Part shown: positions 15,265-23,330 of the stretch, in pieces
How the letters are laid out: every line of letters starts with the position of its first letter
How positions within the stretch are numbered: the first letter of the stretch is position 1
NCBI GenBank assembly: GCA_900547415.1
Contig: URGS01000028.1
Span: forward strand, 1 to 23,335
Source: an uncultured Phascolarctobacterium sp.
GTDB taxonomy: Bacteria > Bacillota > Negativicutes > Acidaminococcales > Acidaminococcaceae
Direction of reading: 5' to 3'
DNA length: 23,335 bases
Position numbers and translations under genes: made by a program
The notes under the pieces: model-generated
The model's input: the letters and a program-made list of their open reading frames with translations, nothing else
Told to the model about the DNA's origin: nothing
Database searches by the model: none

Positions 15265-15561
15265 CATATTGAAATATTTTAGCGATGAAAAGAAGAGTAG
15301 GTAAAGGATTCTGGCACAGAGAGCCCTTATTTTGGTGCAAAAGGGAGCAGATGAGCTTGCTGAAGATGGTCTTGGAGCTGATTGGCTGAGGTGTATAAGC
15401 TTAGGTCGTCCGGGTGCGCCCGTTATAGTGCTGGAGTATTAAAGGGTAATCAATCCCTGCGTACTTGAAGAGGCTCATATGGTGACGTGTGGGCGAATAA
15501 GGGTGGTATCGCGAAGCAATGCTTTCGTCCCTGTAAATTTACAGGAACGGAGGCTTTTTTT
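15265..15561 (+). promoter_or_regulatory. T-box leader (probably methionine-specific)
   Basis: Senses uncharged tRNA and switches between terminator and antiterminator. Stem I landmarks are AGTA at 15296-15299, the AGAGAG motif at 15318-15323 and the hairpin CCCTT/AAGGG at 15324-15345. TTC-GGCA (15309-15316) pairs with TGCTGAA (15358-15364), and the ATG at 15366-15368 directly after is the best candidate specifier for Met; another ATG is at 15351. The T-box motif AGGGTGGTATCGCG is at 15500-15513, one base from the usual consensus. Its variable T can pair with A73 of tRNA-Met. The genes downstream make methionine, which agrees. Confidence 0.88.
15521..15561 (+). terminator. T-box regulated terminator
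   Basis: The arms 15521-15537 and 15538-15554 form a long, nearly perfect stem (one C-A mismatch, two G-T pairs) that opens into a small AT-rich loop, then seven T. In the antiterminator form the T-box motif pairs with part of the left arm instead. Confidence 0.88.
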
Positions 15562-15652
15562 ATTGAGCTTGTATTAAGATAAGTTAAGAGCTTACTTGCT
15601 GCGCTATCCTTTAATGTGTAAAATAATAAGTATATTTGAGGGGATGATACGA

Positions 15653-16519
15653 ATGAAAATAATTGATATTTTGAATAATGGTAAAGTGAATTTGTCCTGC
15701 GAGCTTTTTCCGCCTAAACAGGGAACAGAACTGGAGAATGCTATTGAAGTAGTAAATAAAATTGCAGAGGTTAAGCCCTCCTACATGAGCGTGACCTATG
15801 GAGCAGGTGGCAGTACTGTTGGCTATTCTGCAGCGCTGGCTCAAAGTGTGCAGGCCAATGGCATTCCTGCTTTGGCTCATTTAACCTGTGTTAAGGCTGA
15901 TGTTCATGGCTTGATTGATGTTTTGTCTGATTTTAAGGCTAAGGGAATTAATAATATTTTGGCGCTTCGTGGTGATGTGCCTGCTGCTATGAGCGATGCT
16001 CCGGATGGATGCTTTGCTCATGCCAGTGAGCTGATGCATTTTATTAAGTCACAAGGTGATTTTTGCATAGGCGGCGCTGCTTATCCTGAAGGTCATCCCG
16101 AATCTGGCAGTTTGGCACAGGATATTGAAAATACTAAGTATAAGGTAGATGCAGGGGTGGACTTTTTAGTTACCCAAATGTTTTTTGACAACACTGTTCT
16201 TTATAACTATATGTTCCGTCTCCTGTCTGCAGGAATTAATGTCCCTGTAGTTCCCGGTATTATGCCTGTTACTAATGCCAAACAGATTAATCGTATCTGC
16301 CAGCTGAGCGGCACCAAGCTGCCTGCTAATTTCCGCGCTATGGTAGAACGCTTTGCTGATGATCCTGCTGCTTTGCAGCAGGCTGGTATTGCTTATGCTA
16401 CAGGTCAGATTATTGACCTGATTTCCAATGGCTTTGAAAACGTTCATATTTACACCATGAACCGTCCGGAAATCATTGGCGGTATTATGAGAAATCTTTC
16501 CAGCATTGTGGCACATTAA
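15653..16519 (+). CDS. metF: 5,10-methylenetetrahydrofolate reductase
   Basis: Reduces methylene-THF to methyl-THF, the methyl donor for methionine synthase. The start is ATG 15653, with GAGGGG (15637-15642) as binding site; the frame is open back to a TTG at 15596 but that has no binding site. The product is 288 aa, the bacterial single-domain size. Visible family motifs are CELFPPK near the N terminus, TYGAGGS, the LALRGD loop and VTQMFFD, which line the FAD barrel. It is the first gene after the T-box and is followed after 11 bases by the MetH reactivation protein and then metH, so the methyl donor and its user are made together. Confidence 0.94.
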   Translation: MKIIDILNNGKVNLSCELFPPKQGTELENAIEVVNKIAEVKPSYMSVTYGAGGSTVGYSAALAQSVQANGIPALAHLTCVKADVHGLIDVLSDFKAKGINNILALRGDVPAAMSDAPDGCFAHASELMHFIKSQGDFCIGGAAYPEGHPESGSLAQDIENTKYKVDAGVDFLVTQMFFDNTVLYNYMFRLLSAGINVPVVPGIMPVTNAKQINRICQLSGTKLPANFRAMVERFADDPAALQQAGIAYATGQIIDLISNGFENVHIYTMNRPEIIGGIMRNLSSIVAH

Positions 16520-16530
16520 GAGGAGAGACT

Positions 16531-17157
16531 ATGGTAGAATATAACAGAAAAGAGGCGCTGCGTTATCTAGGGGCTAGGCCTAATGATAAGCAGGCCGAAA
16601 ATTTAGTTGATATTGCCTATTTAAAGCTACGCAATGAGGTGCAGCCAAGGCATATTATACAAAAGCATAGCTGTACTATTGATGCTGAGGGAATTACCTT
16701 GGATTGCGGTGTACGCTTTACCTCCAGCGATTTAGCCCGCCATCTTAAGGACTGTAATGAGGTACTGCTTTTAGCTGCAACCTTAGGAAGTAGGGTAGAT
16801 GTAGCTATTAGACGTACTGCTTTGGAAAGCGTGGCAGAGGGGGCTGCTGCCCAGGCTGTAGGTGCGGCTCTTATTGAAAGCTATTGTGACAGCGTTCAGT
16901 CCCAGGTTGATACGGGAAATTTGGCTCAGCGACCTCGCTTTTCACCTGGCTATGGTGATTGGAGCTTGGAGGAGCAAAGGCTGCTTTTTTCCGTTTTGAA
17001 CTGCTCCAAGAGTATTGGTCTCAGCCTTACTGATGGTATGATGATGGCACCCTCTAAGTCTGTGACAGCAGTCATTGGCTTATCCGAGGACGTGGCCTGT
17101 GTTTGGAATAAATGTATGACCTGCGGCAATAAAAATTGTCCCTACAGGGAGGAGTAA
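16531..17157 (+). CDS. Stand-alone methionine synthase reactivation-domain protein
   Basis: Belongs to the family of the AdoMet-binding activation domain of B12-dependent methionine synthase, which repairs oxidised cob(II)alamin. The product is 208 aa, with binding site AGGAGAG before ATG 16531. The phrase RFSPGYGDW and the later LTDGMMMAPSKSVTAVIGL are the conserved activation-domain segments. The C terminus has a cysteine cluster, CMTCGNKNCPY, that could bind a metal or cluster; short activation proteins in anaerobes often have this. The metH gene directly downstream lacks this domain, so the two together replace a full-length MetH. Similar short proteins also serve other corrinoid methyltransferases, but the operon points to MetH. 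Confidence 0.88.
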   Translation: MVEYNRKEALRYLGARPNDKQAENLVDIAYLKLRNEVQPRHIIQKHSCTIDAEGITLDCGVRFTSSDLARHLKDCNEVLLLAATLGSRVDVAIRRTALESVAEGAAAQAVGAALIESYCDSVQSQVDTGNLAQRPRFSPGYGDWSLEEQRLLFSVLNCSKSIGLSLTDGMMMAPSKSVTAVIGLSEDVACVWNKCMTCGNKNCPYREE

Positions 17158-17164
17158 TAGAGAA

Positions 17165-19522
17165 ATGAATTTTAGTGAATTATTAGGAAAAGAAATGCTG
17201 TTTTTTGACGGTGCGACTGGTACAGAGCTGCAGGCCCGTGGCTTAAAGCCAGGTGAACTGCCTGAGGGCTGGAACTTGTCCAAGCCGGAAATTATTGAAG
17301 AGGTTCATAATAATTATTTAGCTGCTGGTGCTAATATTATTAAAACTAATACCTTTGGTGCAAGCCCTATTAAATTAGCTGGTACCAGTCTTGACTCTGA
17401 ACAGGTTATTAAGGCTGCTGTGAAGATTGGCAAAAAGGCCTGTACAGGCAAGGCTGCTAAATTTGTAGCTATGGATATTGGTCCTAGTGGTAAGCTTTTG
17501 GCACCCTATGGTGACCTGCCCTTTGAAGATGCTGTTGCAGCCTTTGGAAAAATGGCTCAATGGGGCGAGGAAGCAGGCGCTGATTTGATACTCATTGAGA
17601 CTATGAGTGATATCTACGAAATTAAGGCAGCTATTTTAGGCTGCAAGGAGCATAGCACCCTACCAATTTGTGTCACCATGACCTTTGATGAGGATGGCAA
17701 GCTGCTGACAGGCGGTACTGTTACAGCTGCCGCTGCTATGTGTGAAGCTTTAGGTGTTGCTGCTATAGGCTTCAACTGTGGCATCGGTCCTAAGCAGGTG
17801 GCAAAGCTGCTTCCCGAGATGCTGGCAAGCACTAGTTTGCCAATTATTATTAATCCAAACGCAGGTCTGCCGGTAGAAAAGGATGGCAAAACCTGCTTTG
17901 AGGTAGGGCCTGAGGAGTATGCAGAGCTTATGTATGAGCTGGCAGCGCAGGGTGTAAGCATTGCTGGCGGCTGCTGTGGTACTACTCCTGAGCATATTCG
18001 TGCCATGATTGAGAAGGTTAAGACTCTGCCCTGCGGCGGTAGCCGTAGCTGTGACAAAACTATTGTGGCATCTTATGGCAAGGCTGTGGAATTGGGAGCA
18101 GATCCTAAAATTATTGGTGAACGCATTAATCCTACAGGTAAGAAGCGTCTTAAGGAGGCTCTTGCCAATAATGAAATTGACTATGTATGTCGTTTAGGCT
18201 TAGAGCAGATTAATGCAGGAGCCCACATCCTTGATGTCAATGTAGGTACTCCTGGTATTGACGAGGCTGCTATGGCTGCAAAGGTTGTACCTGCACTGCA
18301 GGCCATTACCGATACACCGCTGCAGATTGATACCTCTAATTATGAGGCTATGGAAAGGGCACTGCGTCTTTATAATGGCAAGCCCATGCTTAACTCCGTT
18401 AATGGTAAAGAGGATAGCTTGGACCATGTGCTTCCCTTGGCTAAAAAATATGGTGCTGTATTAGTAGCACTATGTCTTGATGACAACGGCATTCCAGAAA
18501 CTGCAGAGGGACGCATTGCTGTTGCTGAAAAAATAATTGCTCGTGCTGCAGAATATGGTATTCCCAGTCGTGATATTGTTGTTGACCCCTTGGCGCTGAC
18601 CATCAGTACTGGTGCGGAGAATGCTAAAATCGCTTGTCAGGTTATCCGCTATATGCGTGCTAAGGGCATCAATACCGTAATGGGTGTTTCTAATATTTCC
18701 TTTGGTCTGCCTGGCCGTGAGGCTGTTAACAGTACTTTCTTTACCTTGGCGCTGGAAGCAGGTCTTTCCTGCGGTATTATTAATCCTCAAAGCAAGGCTA
18801 TGGTTGATGCCTTCCACGGCTTCCGTGCACTGTGGGGTTACGATGCTGGCTGTAAGGAATATGTTGAACATTATGCAGATGCACCTAAGGCTACAGCTAC
18901 TGTTGTCAGTGAAATGGGTCTGTATGATGCTATTGTCAAAGGCTTGCAGGGTGAAAGCCGCAAGGCTGCTGCCGTAGCTTTGGAAACAGAGCAGCCCTTG
19001 GATGTTATTAATAAATACATGATTCCTGCTCTTGATTTTGTTGGTCAGGGCTTTGAAAATAAAACCCTGTTTTTGCCTCAGCTTTTGATGAGTGCTGATG
19101 CTGCTAAGGCAGCCTTTGAAGTTATTCGTGAGGCTGTTGGCACCGGCGACGCTCAGGGGGAGACAGTGATTATTGCTACTGTTCATGGTGACATCCACGA
19201 TATTGGCAAGAACATCGTCAAGGTATTACTGGAAAATTATGGCTACAAGGTAATTGATTTAGGCAAGGATGTGCCTGTTGCCAAGGTTGTTGAGACTGCC
19301 AAGGAAACAGGCGCTCAGATTGTTGGCTTGTCTGCTCTGATGACTACTACTGTTGGTGCTATGGCAGAAACTATTGCAGCTCTGCGCAAGGAAACTAACT
19401 GTAAGGTAGTTGTAGGCGGTGCCGTTCTGACAGAGGAATACGCTACGTCTATCGGAGCGGAGCATTATGCTCCGAATGCTGTGAGTGCGGTAAATTATGT
19501 CAATTCTGTTCTGAAGGCATAA
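17165..19522 (+). CDS. metH: Cobalamin-dependent methionine synthase, without activation domain
   Basis: Moves a methyl group from methyl-THF through cobalamin to homocysteine, giving methionine. The product is 785 aa, close to the Thermotoga type and well short of the ~1200 aa full-length enzyme. The homocysteine domain (about residues 1-290) has the zinc ligands Cys205 (in FNCGIGP) and Cys270-Cys271 (in GGCCGT). The pterin domain (about 310-570) starts with IGERINPTG. The cobalamin cap and binding domain fills the rest, with the base-off motif Asp676-x-His678-x-x-Gly681 in HGDIHDIGKN. The reactivation domain is absent and is encoded just upstream. AGGGAGGAG precedes ATG 17165, 7 bases after the previous stop. 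It is the last gene of the T-box operon and is followed by a hairpin at 19598. Confidence 0.95.
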   Translation: MNFSELLGKEMLFFDGATGTELQARGLKPGELPEGWNLSKPEIIEEVHNNYLAAGANIIKTNTFGASPIKLAGTSLDSEQVIKAAVKIGKKACTGKAAKFVAMDIGPSGKLLAPYGDLPFEDAVAAFGKMAQWGEEAGADLILIETMSDIYEIKAAILGCKEHSTLPICVTMTFDEDGKLLTGGTVTAAAAMCEALGVAAIGFNCGIGPKQVAKLLPEMLASTSLPIIINPNAGLPVEKDGKTCFEVGPEEYAELMYELAAQGVSIAGGCCGTTPEHIRAMIEKVKTLPCGGSRSCDKTIVASYGKAVELGADPKIIGERINPTGKKRLKEALANNEIDYVCRLGLEQINAGAHILDVNVGTPGIDEAAMAAKVVPALQAITDTPLQIDTSNYEAMERALRLYNGKPMLNSVNGKEDSLDHVLPLAKKYGAVLVALCLDDNGIPETAEGRIAVAEKIIARAAEYGIPSRDIVVDPLALTISTGAENAKIACQVIRYMRAKGINTVMGVSNISFGLPGREAVNSTFFTLALEAGLSCGIINPQSKAMVDAFHGFRALWGYDAGCKEYVEHYADAPKATATVVSEMGLYDAIVKGLQGESRKAAAVALETEQPLDVINKYMIPALDFVGQGFENKTLFLPQLLMSADAAKAAFEVIREAVGTGDAQGETVIIATVHGDIHDIGKNIVKVLLENYGYKVIDLGKDVPVAKVVETAKETGAQIVGLSALMTTTVGAMAETIAALRKETNCKVVVGGAVLTEEYATSIGAEHYAPNAVSAVNYVNSVLKA

Positions 19523-19597
19523 TGCAAGATAGTTTTAGCTTGTAGAAGAAGTGTCTTAGCAGTTATCCATAAGGTCAAATATTATAATTTATCCTAT

Positions 19598-19637
19598 AAG
19601 GGTGCAGTTAATTGGCTGCACCCTTTACTAATTTTTC
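19598..19637 (+). terminator. Terminator of the methionine operon
   Basis: AAGGGTGCAG (19598-19607) pairs with CTGCACCCTT (19616-19625) around an 8-base loop. The T-rich tail follows a few bases later (TACTAATTTTT), so it is strong in stem but imperfect in tail. Confidence 0.8.
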
Positions 19638-19670
19638 AAAAATGCTACTACTAGCAGCATATCCTTGTTG

Positions 19671-19676
19671 TATAAT
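19671..19676 (+). promoter_or_regulatory. -10 element of the fused ABC transporter gene
   Basis: A perfect TATAAT. No good -35 is seen 16-18 bases upstream. Transcription would start near 19683, which would leave no leader for the ATG at 19683 and supports the GTG at 19707 as the true start. Confidence 0.5.
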
Positions 19677-19706
19677 AGTAATATGTTATCGAAATGGAGT
19701 GATACT

Positions 19707-21434
19707 GTGGCAAAACTACAAGCAACTAGAGAATTTATTAAAGATGTATGGCTGCTTACTAAAAGCTATTGGCAGTCGGAGGAGCGGAAGAAAGCATTTT
19801 TGCTGTTGGCAGCTATCATTCTTCTGACTCTGGGAATTGTATATATGCTGGTGCTGCTGAACCAATGGAATAACTCCTTTTACAGTGCCCTGCAGAATTA
19901 TGAAACAGACAAGCTTTTTGATGAGCTTATCCATTTTTCCTGGCTGGCAGCAATTTATATTATTTTATCTGTTTATTCCTACGTGCTGCAGCAGACGTTG
20001 ATTTTAAATTGGCGTCGCTGGATGACTAACAGGTTTATAGATATTTGGCTTAAGAATCGTACCTACTACCATCTGCAAATGTTTGGCAAGGATACGGATA
20101 ACCCTGACCAACGTATTAGTGAAGATGTGCGTCTTTTTGTAGAGATGACTTTGGGATTTGCTATTGGCGTTCTTAAGGCCTTTTGCACCTTCGCTTCCTT
20201 TGCCTTTGTTTTATATAAGCTGTCTGGTTCGCTGGAGTTTACCTTTATGGGCAGAGAATGGAACATAGATGGCTATATGTTCTGGGCAGCCCTTGTTTAT
20301 TCCGTTGTAGGCACTTGGATTACCCATATGGTTGGTAAAAAATTGGTGGAGCTGAATTTTATCCAGCAGCGCTATGAGGCAGATTTTCGCTTTAGTATGA
20401 TCCGTCTGCGTGAAAACGCCGAAAATGTTGCCTTTTATCGTGGCGAAAAGCAGGAATGCGGAGTGTTCAAGGAACGCTTTACTTTACTTTTGGATAATTT
20501 TTGGCGACTGATTACTAAGCAGAAGCAGCTAATTTGGCTGAACTCAGGCTATTCCCAGATTGCAATTATATTTCCCTTCGTTGTAGCTATGAACCGCTAT
20601 TTGGCAAAGGAAATCACCCTAGGTGGTTTGATGCAGGTTGCCAATGCCTTTGGCAGTGTCCAGACTTCTTTATCCTACTTTATCGATGTTTATGCTAGTC
20701 TGGCTCAATGGAAGGCTGTTGTTCTGCGTTTGACCTACTTTGGCAGACATATGCAGGAGGTATCTGCAGAAACAGAAAAATTTCATGTTGAACGCTTTGT
20801 GGCCTCACAAGCTGTCAGCACTGAGCAGCTGCAGATTGACTTGCCAGATGGTACGCCTTTGCTGCAAAACGTTAGCTTTACCCTGGAGCCTGGCAAAAAT
20901 GTACTTATCCGCGGTGTAAGTGGCAGCGGCAAAAGTACCTTGCTGCGTGCTGTTTCAGGTATATGGCCCTTTGTAAAGGGCAGGATTAGCTTACCTGATA
21001 CCCAGAGTTTGATGTTTATTCCTCAGCGTCCGTATTTGCCTTTGGGAACGCTGCGTAATGCGCTTTTGTATCCTGGTACCAAGGAAATCAGCGATGAGCA
21101 GCTGCTGAAGCTGATGGACCTGTGTCAGATAGGCTATTTAAAGGATAAGCTGGATACTAATGCTGATTGGAGTCACGTGCTTTCCATAGGTGAACAGCAG
21201 CGTTTAGCTTTTGTACGTGCCCATATTCAGCAGCCCCTTTGGTTGTTTTTAGATGAGGCAACCTCTGCTCTTGATGAGGAAACAGAGGCCAAAATGTATG
21301 CAGAGCTTGGTCACAGGCTGGCTTATACTACTATTGTCAGCATTGGTCACCGTAGTACTCTTAATAAATATCATCAGAGGGCACTGACAATTGACAGAGC
21401 AAATCAAAGTGTCAGCCTAAACGAGCTAAATTAA
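19707..21434 (+). CDS. Fused ABC transporter permease/ATPase of the SbmA/BacA/YddA type
   Basis: A half-transporter with membrane and ATPase parts in one chain, working as a dimer in the inner membrane. The start is taken as GTG 19707, since GGAG (19696-19699) fits it and not ATG 19683; this gives 575 aa. The membrane part (residues 1-~340, PF06472 ABC_membrane_2 type) has segments such as LLLAAIILLTLGIVYMLVLL and the family phrase LNWRRWMTNRF. The ATPase part has Walker A GVSGSGKST at 403-411, the variant signature LSIGEQQR at 492-499, and Walker B DEATSALD at 516-523. Family members move peptides (SbmA, BacA), cobalamin (Rv1819c of Mycobacterium tuberculosis) or unknown substrates (YddA). 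It has its own promoter and lies next to B12-dependent metH. Confidence 0.85.
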   Translation: MAKLQATREFIKDVWLLTKSYWQSEERKKAFLLLAAIILLTLGIVYMLVLLNQWNNSFYSALQNYETDKLFDELIHFSWLAAIYIILSVYSYVLQQTLILNWRRWMTNRFIDIWLKNRTYYHLQMFGKDTDNPDQRISEDVRLFVEMTLGFAIGVLKAFCTFASFAFVLYKLSGSLEFTFMGREWNIDGYMFWAALVYSVVGTWITHMVGKKLVELNFIQQRYEADFRFSMIRLRENAENVAFYRGEKQECGVFKERFTLLLDNFWRLITKQKQLIWLNSGYSQIAIIFPFVVAMNRYLAKEITLGGLMQVANAFGSVQTSLSYFIDVYASLAQWKAVVLRLTYFGRHMQEVSAETEKFHVERFVASQAVSTEQLQIDLPDGTPLLQNVSFTLEPGKNVLIRGVSGSGKSTLLRAVSGIWPFVKGRISLPDTQSLMFIPQRPYLPLGTLRNALLYPGTKEISDEQLLKLMDLCQIGYLKDKLDTNADWSHVLSIGEQQRLAFVRAHIQQPLWLFLDEATSALDEETEAKMYAELGHRLAYTTIVSIGHRSTLNKYHQRALTIDRANQSVSLNELN

Positions 21435-21546
21435 TTTACGCTCTAGCAGGATATTAATATGTTCTTAGCGAATTAAAAAGTGAGTTTACTTCAATTAATC
21501 TTTCATTAATATTGCTTAAATAATAATGAGGAGGCTATGATTTTAT

Positions 21547-22734
21547 ATGAAACCATTGGAAATTGTACCTGATATTTTTGACGTAGGCATTCAGGATTGG
21601 GCTGTACGTGATTTTCACGGCTACAAGACTGAGCGTGGTGCTACCTACAACTCTTATCTGATTATGGATGAAAAAATAACTCTGGTAGATACTGTAAAGG
21701 CACCCTTTGCAGAGGAGCTGCTGCAAAATATTTCTAAGGTAACAGCACCAGAGAATATAGACTATATTGTGATTAATCATGTTGAGCCTGATCATTCAGG
21801 AGCTATGCCGGCGTTGGCTAAGGCTTGCCCCAAGGCTAAGTTTATTATTACTATGGCTGGCAAAAATGAAGCTATCCAGCATTATGGCGATATCTTTGAT
21901 TTTGAGGTTGTTAAGGATGGTGCAACACTGAATATTGGCAAACGCAACCTGACCTTTGCTGCCATGACAATGCTTCATTGGCCTGACAATATGGCAACCT
22001 ATTGCGATTATGACAAGCTGCTTTTCTCCAATGATGGCTTTGGTCAGCACTACGCTACCAGTAAACGCTTTGATGACGAGGTTCCGCAGGACGAGCTGTT
22101 TTACGAGGCTAAAAAATATTTTGCCAATATTCTCTGGCCCTATGCTAAGCTGATGGCCAAGGCATTGCCCAAGGTTGGTGCACTGGACATAAAAATGATA
22201 GCTCCCTCTCATGGTGTTATTTGGCGCAGCCATGTTCCTGATATTTTAGACTGCTATGCTAAATGGGCTGCAGGTGTTAAGGACGGCAGTCTTATTGTTG
22301 CCTATGACAGCATGTGGGGTGGTACTGAGCAAATGGCTCGTGCTATTGCCAGGGGTGCTGCTCATGCAGGGGTAACCGTAAAGGTTTATAAAATGAGCGA
22401 AACTCCTAACAGTACTGTTGCCGCAGAATTCTTTACTGCCAGCGGTATCCTTTTAGGCTCTCCGACCTTAAATTGCGGTATGCTTCCTACAATGGGCGCA
22501 TTACTTGTATATCTGAAGGGGCTGGCACCTGTAGGTAAAAAGGCTGCTGCCTTTGGCGCTTACGGCTGGGCTGGCGGTGCTCAAAAGGATATGGAGGAAA
22601 TGATTGGCAAGTGCATGGATCTGCTTCCTGGTTATACCTGCAAATGGAAACCTCAGGCACTGGAAATGGAGGCTGCTGAAAAATTTGGCTTTGATTTTGC
22701 CACAGCGCTTAAAGAGGAAAATTGTAATAACTAA
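21547..22734 (+). CDS. fprA: Flavodiiron protein (FprA/ROO family)
   Basis: Reduces O2 to water or NO to N2O, protecting anaerobes. The product is 395 aa. The metallo-beta-lactamase-like domain carries the full diiron set: His78, Glu80, Asp82 and His83 in HVEPDHS, His144 in MLHWPDNM, Asp163 in SNDGFG and His222 in PSHGVIW. The flavodoxin domain starts near residue 250, with the FMN phosphate loop SMWGGT at 255-260. There is no rubredoxin or flavin-reductase extension, so electrons must come from a separate partner that is not in this window. The binding site GAGGAGG (21528-21534) lies 12 bases before ATG 21547, a little far; a closer ATG at 21537 is out of frame. The upstream spacer 21435-21546 has only a weak promoter candidate. 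Confidence 0.93.
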   Translation: MKPLEIVPDIFDVGIQDWAVRDFHGYKTERGATYNSYLIMDEKITLVDTVKAPFAEELLQNISKVTAPENIDYIVINHVEPDHSGAMPALAKACPKAKFIITMAGKNEAIQHYGDIFDFEVVKDGATLNIGKRNLTFAAMTMLHWPDNMATYCDYDKLLFSNDGFGQHYATSKRFDDEVPQDELFYEAKKYFANILWPYAKLMAKALPKVGALDIKMIAPSHGVIWRSHVPDILDCYAKWAAGVKDGSLIVAYDSMWGGTEQMARAIARGAAHAGVTVKVYKMSETPNSTVAAEFFTASGILLGSPTLNCGMLPTMGALLVYLKGLAPVGKKAAAFGAYGWAGGAQKDMEEMIGKCMDLLPGYTCKWKPQALEMEAAEKFGFDFATALKEENCNN

Positions 22735-22769
22735 ATAAATTTTAGAATGCAATTTAACAGAATATAGTG

Positions 22770-22775
22770 TATAAT
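22770..22775 (+). promoter_or_regulatory. -10 element upstream of the YbjN-domain gene
   Basis: TATAAT 53 bases before the start codon, with no clear -35. The gap 22735-22827 holds nothing else I can name. Confidence 0.4.
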
Positions 22776-22827
22776 AGGAATTATAACTAGTAATTTTCTA
22801 GCTAAATTGAAAGAGAGGCTGATTCTG

Positions 22828-23259
22828 ATGAACGTAAAAGCTGAGAAATTTAACAAATTTTTAGTAGAAAAAAATATTACTTGCTTTCAAACCCAAGAGG
22901 TTGACGCGGAAATGCATCCCGTTGCATATCGTTCTTTTATGGAAGTTAATGGCCAAAATCTTCCCACTATGTTGGTTATTGATGACAGCATCTATGTAAT
23001 GCTGCAGGTTCGTGTTGCTGGCGCAGTTGTTAAGGAAGCTAACAGAGCTGCTGTTCTAGAGCGTTTAAATAAACTGAACGAAGGCTTCAAGGTGTTCAAA
23101 TATTATGTAAATGAAGGCGGCGACATCATTATTGAGAGCTGCATGCCTGCTGGCGATGCTGAGTTCGCTCCTGAGCTGGTTCACGCTGTAATTGATGTTG
23201 TGCTGAAGCATCTGAACGAAGAGTATGCCAACATTATGAAAATTGTTTGGGCAAACTAA
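22828..23259 (+). CDS. YbjN-domain protein of unknown function
   Basis: Start ATG 22828, with GAGAGG about ten bases upstream; the frame is open back to a TTG at 22807 that lacks a binding site. The product is 143 aa, soluble, with no signal or membrane segment. The alternation of a helical N terminus (KAEKFNKFLVEKN), beta strands (TMLVIDDSIYVMLQVRV, FKYYVNEGGDIIIES) and a C-terminal helix around VHAVIDVVLKHLNEEY fits the YbjN/type III secretion chaperone-like fold. This fold is a protein-binding scaffold and I know no reaction for it. The gene is monocistronic, followed by a terminator at 23272. Confidence 0.7.
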   Translation: MNVKAEKFNKFLVEKNITCFQTQEVDAEMHPVAYRSFMEVNGQNLPTMLVIDDSIYVMLQVRVAGAVVKEANRAAVLERLNKLNEGFKVFKYYVNEGGDIIIESCMPAGDAEFAPELVHAVIDVVLKHLNEEYANIMKIVWAN

Positions 23260-23271
23260 GAATGAGTATTG

Positions 23272-23299
23272 ATGGGCTGCGTAATGCAGCCCATTTTTT
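23272..23299 (+). terminator. Rho-independent terminator after the YbjN-domain gene
   Basis: ATGGGCTGC (23272-23280) pairs with GCAGCCCAT (23286-23294) around GTAAT, followed by six T. Confidence 0.92.
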
Positions 23300-23307
23300 G
23301 TATATAG

Positions 23308-23330
23308 AAAACCCCGCGTTAGACGCGGGG
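23308..23330 (-). terminator. Probable terminator of a minus-strand gene beyond the window
   Basis: CCCCGCG (23312-23318) and CGCGGGG (23324-23330) form a 7-bp GC stem. On the minus strand it is followed by TTTTC, on the plus strand the sequence ends in GTCAA, so it fits a convergent gene to the right. Confidence 0.55.

Noticed and set aside
15596..15652. Earlier TTG start for metF
   Set aside because: No binding site there, whereas GAGGGG fits ATG 15653, which also matches the usual N terminus.
18470..19198. Long minus-strand frame of 242 codons opposite metH
   Set aside because: Shadow of a strongly conserved metH pterin and cap region; no protein family features.
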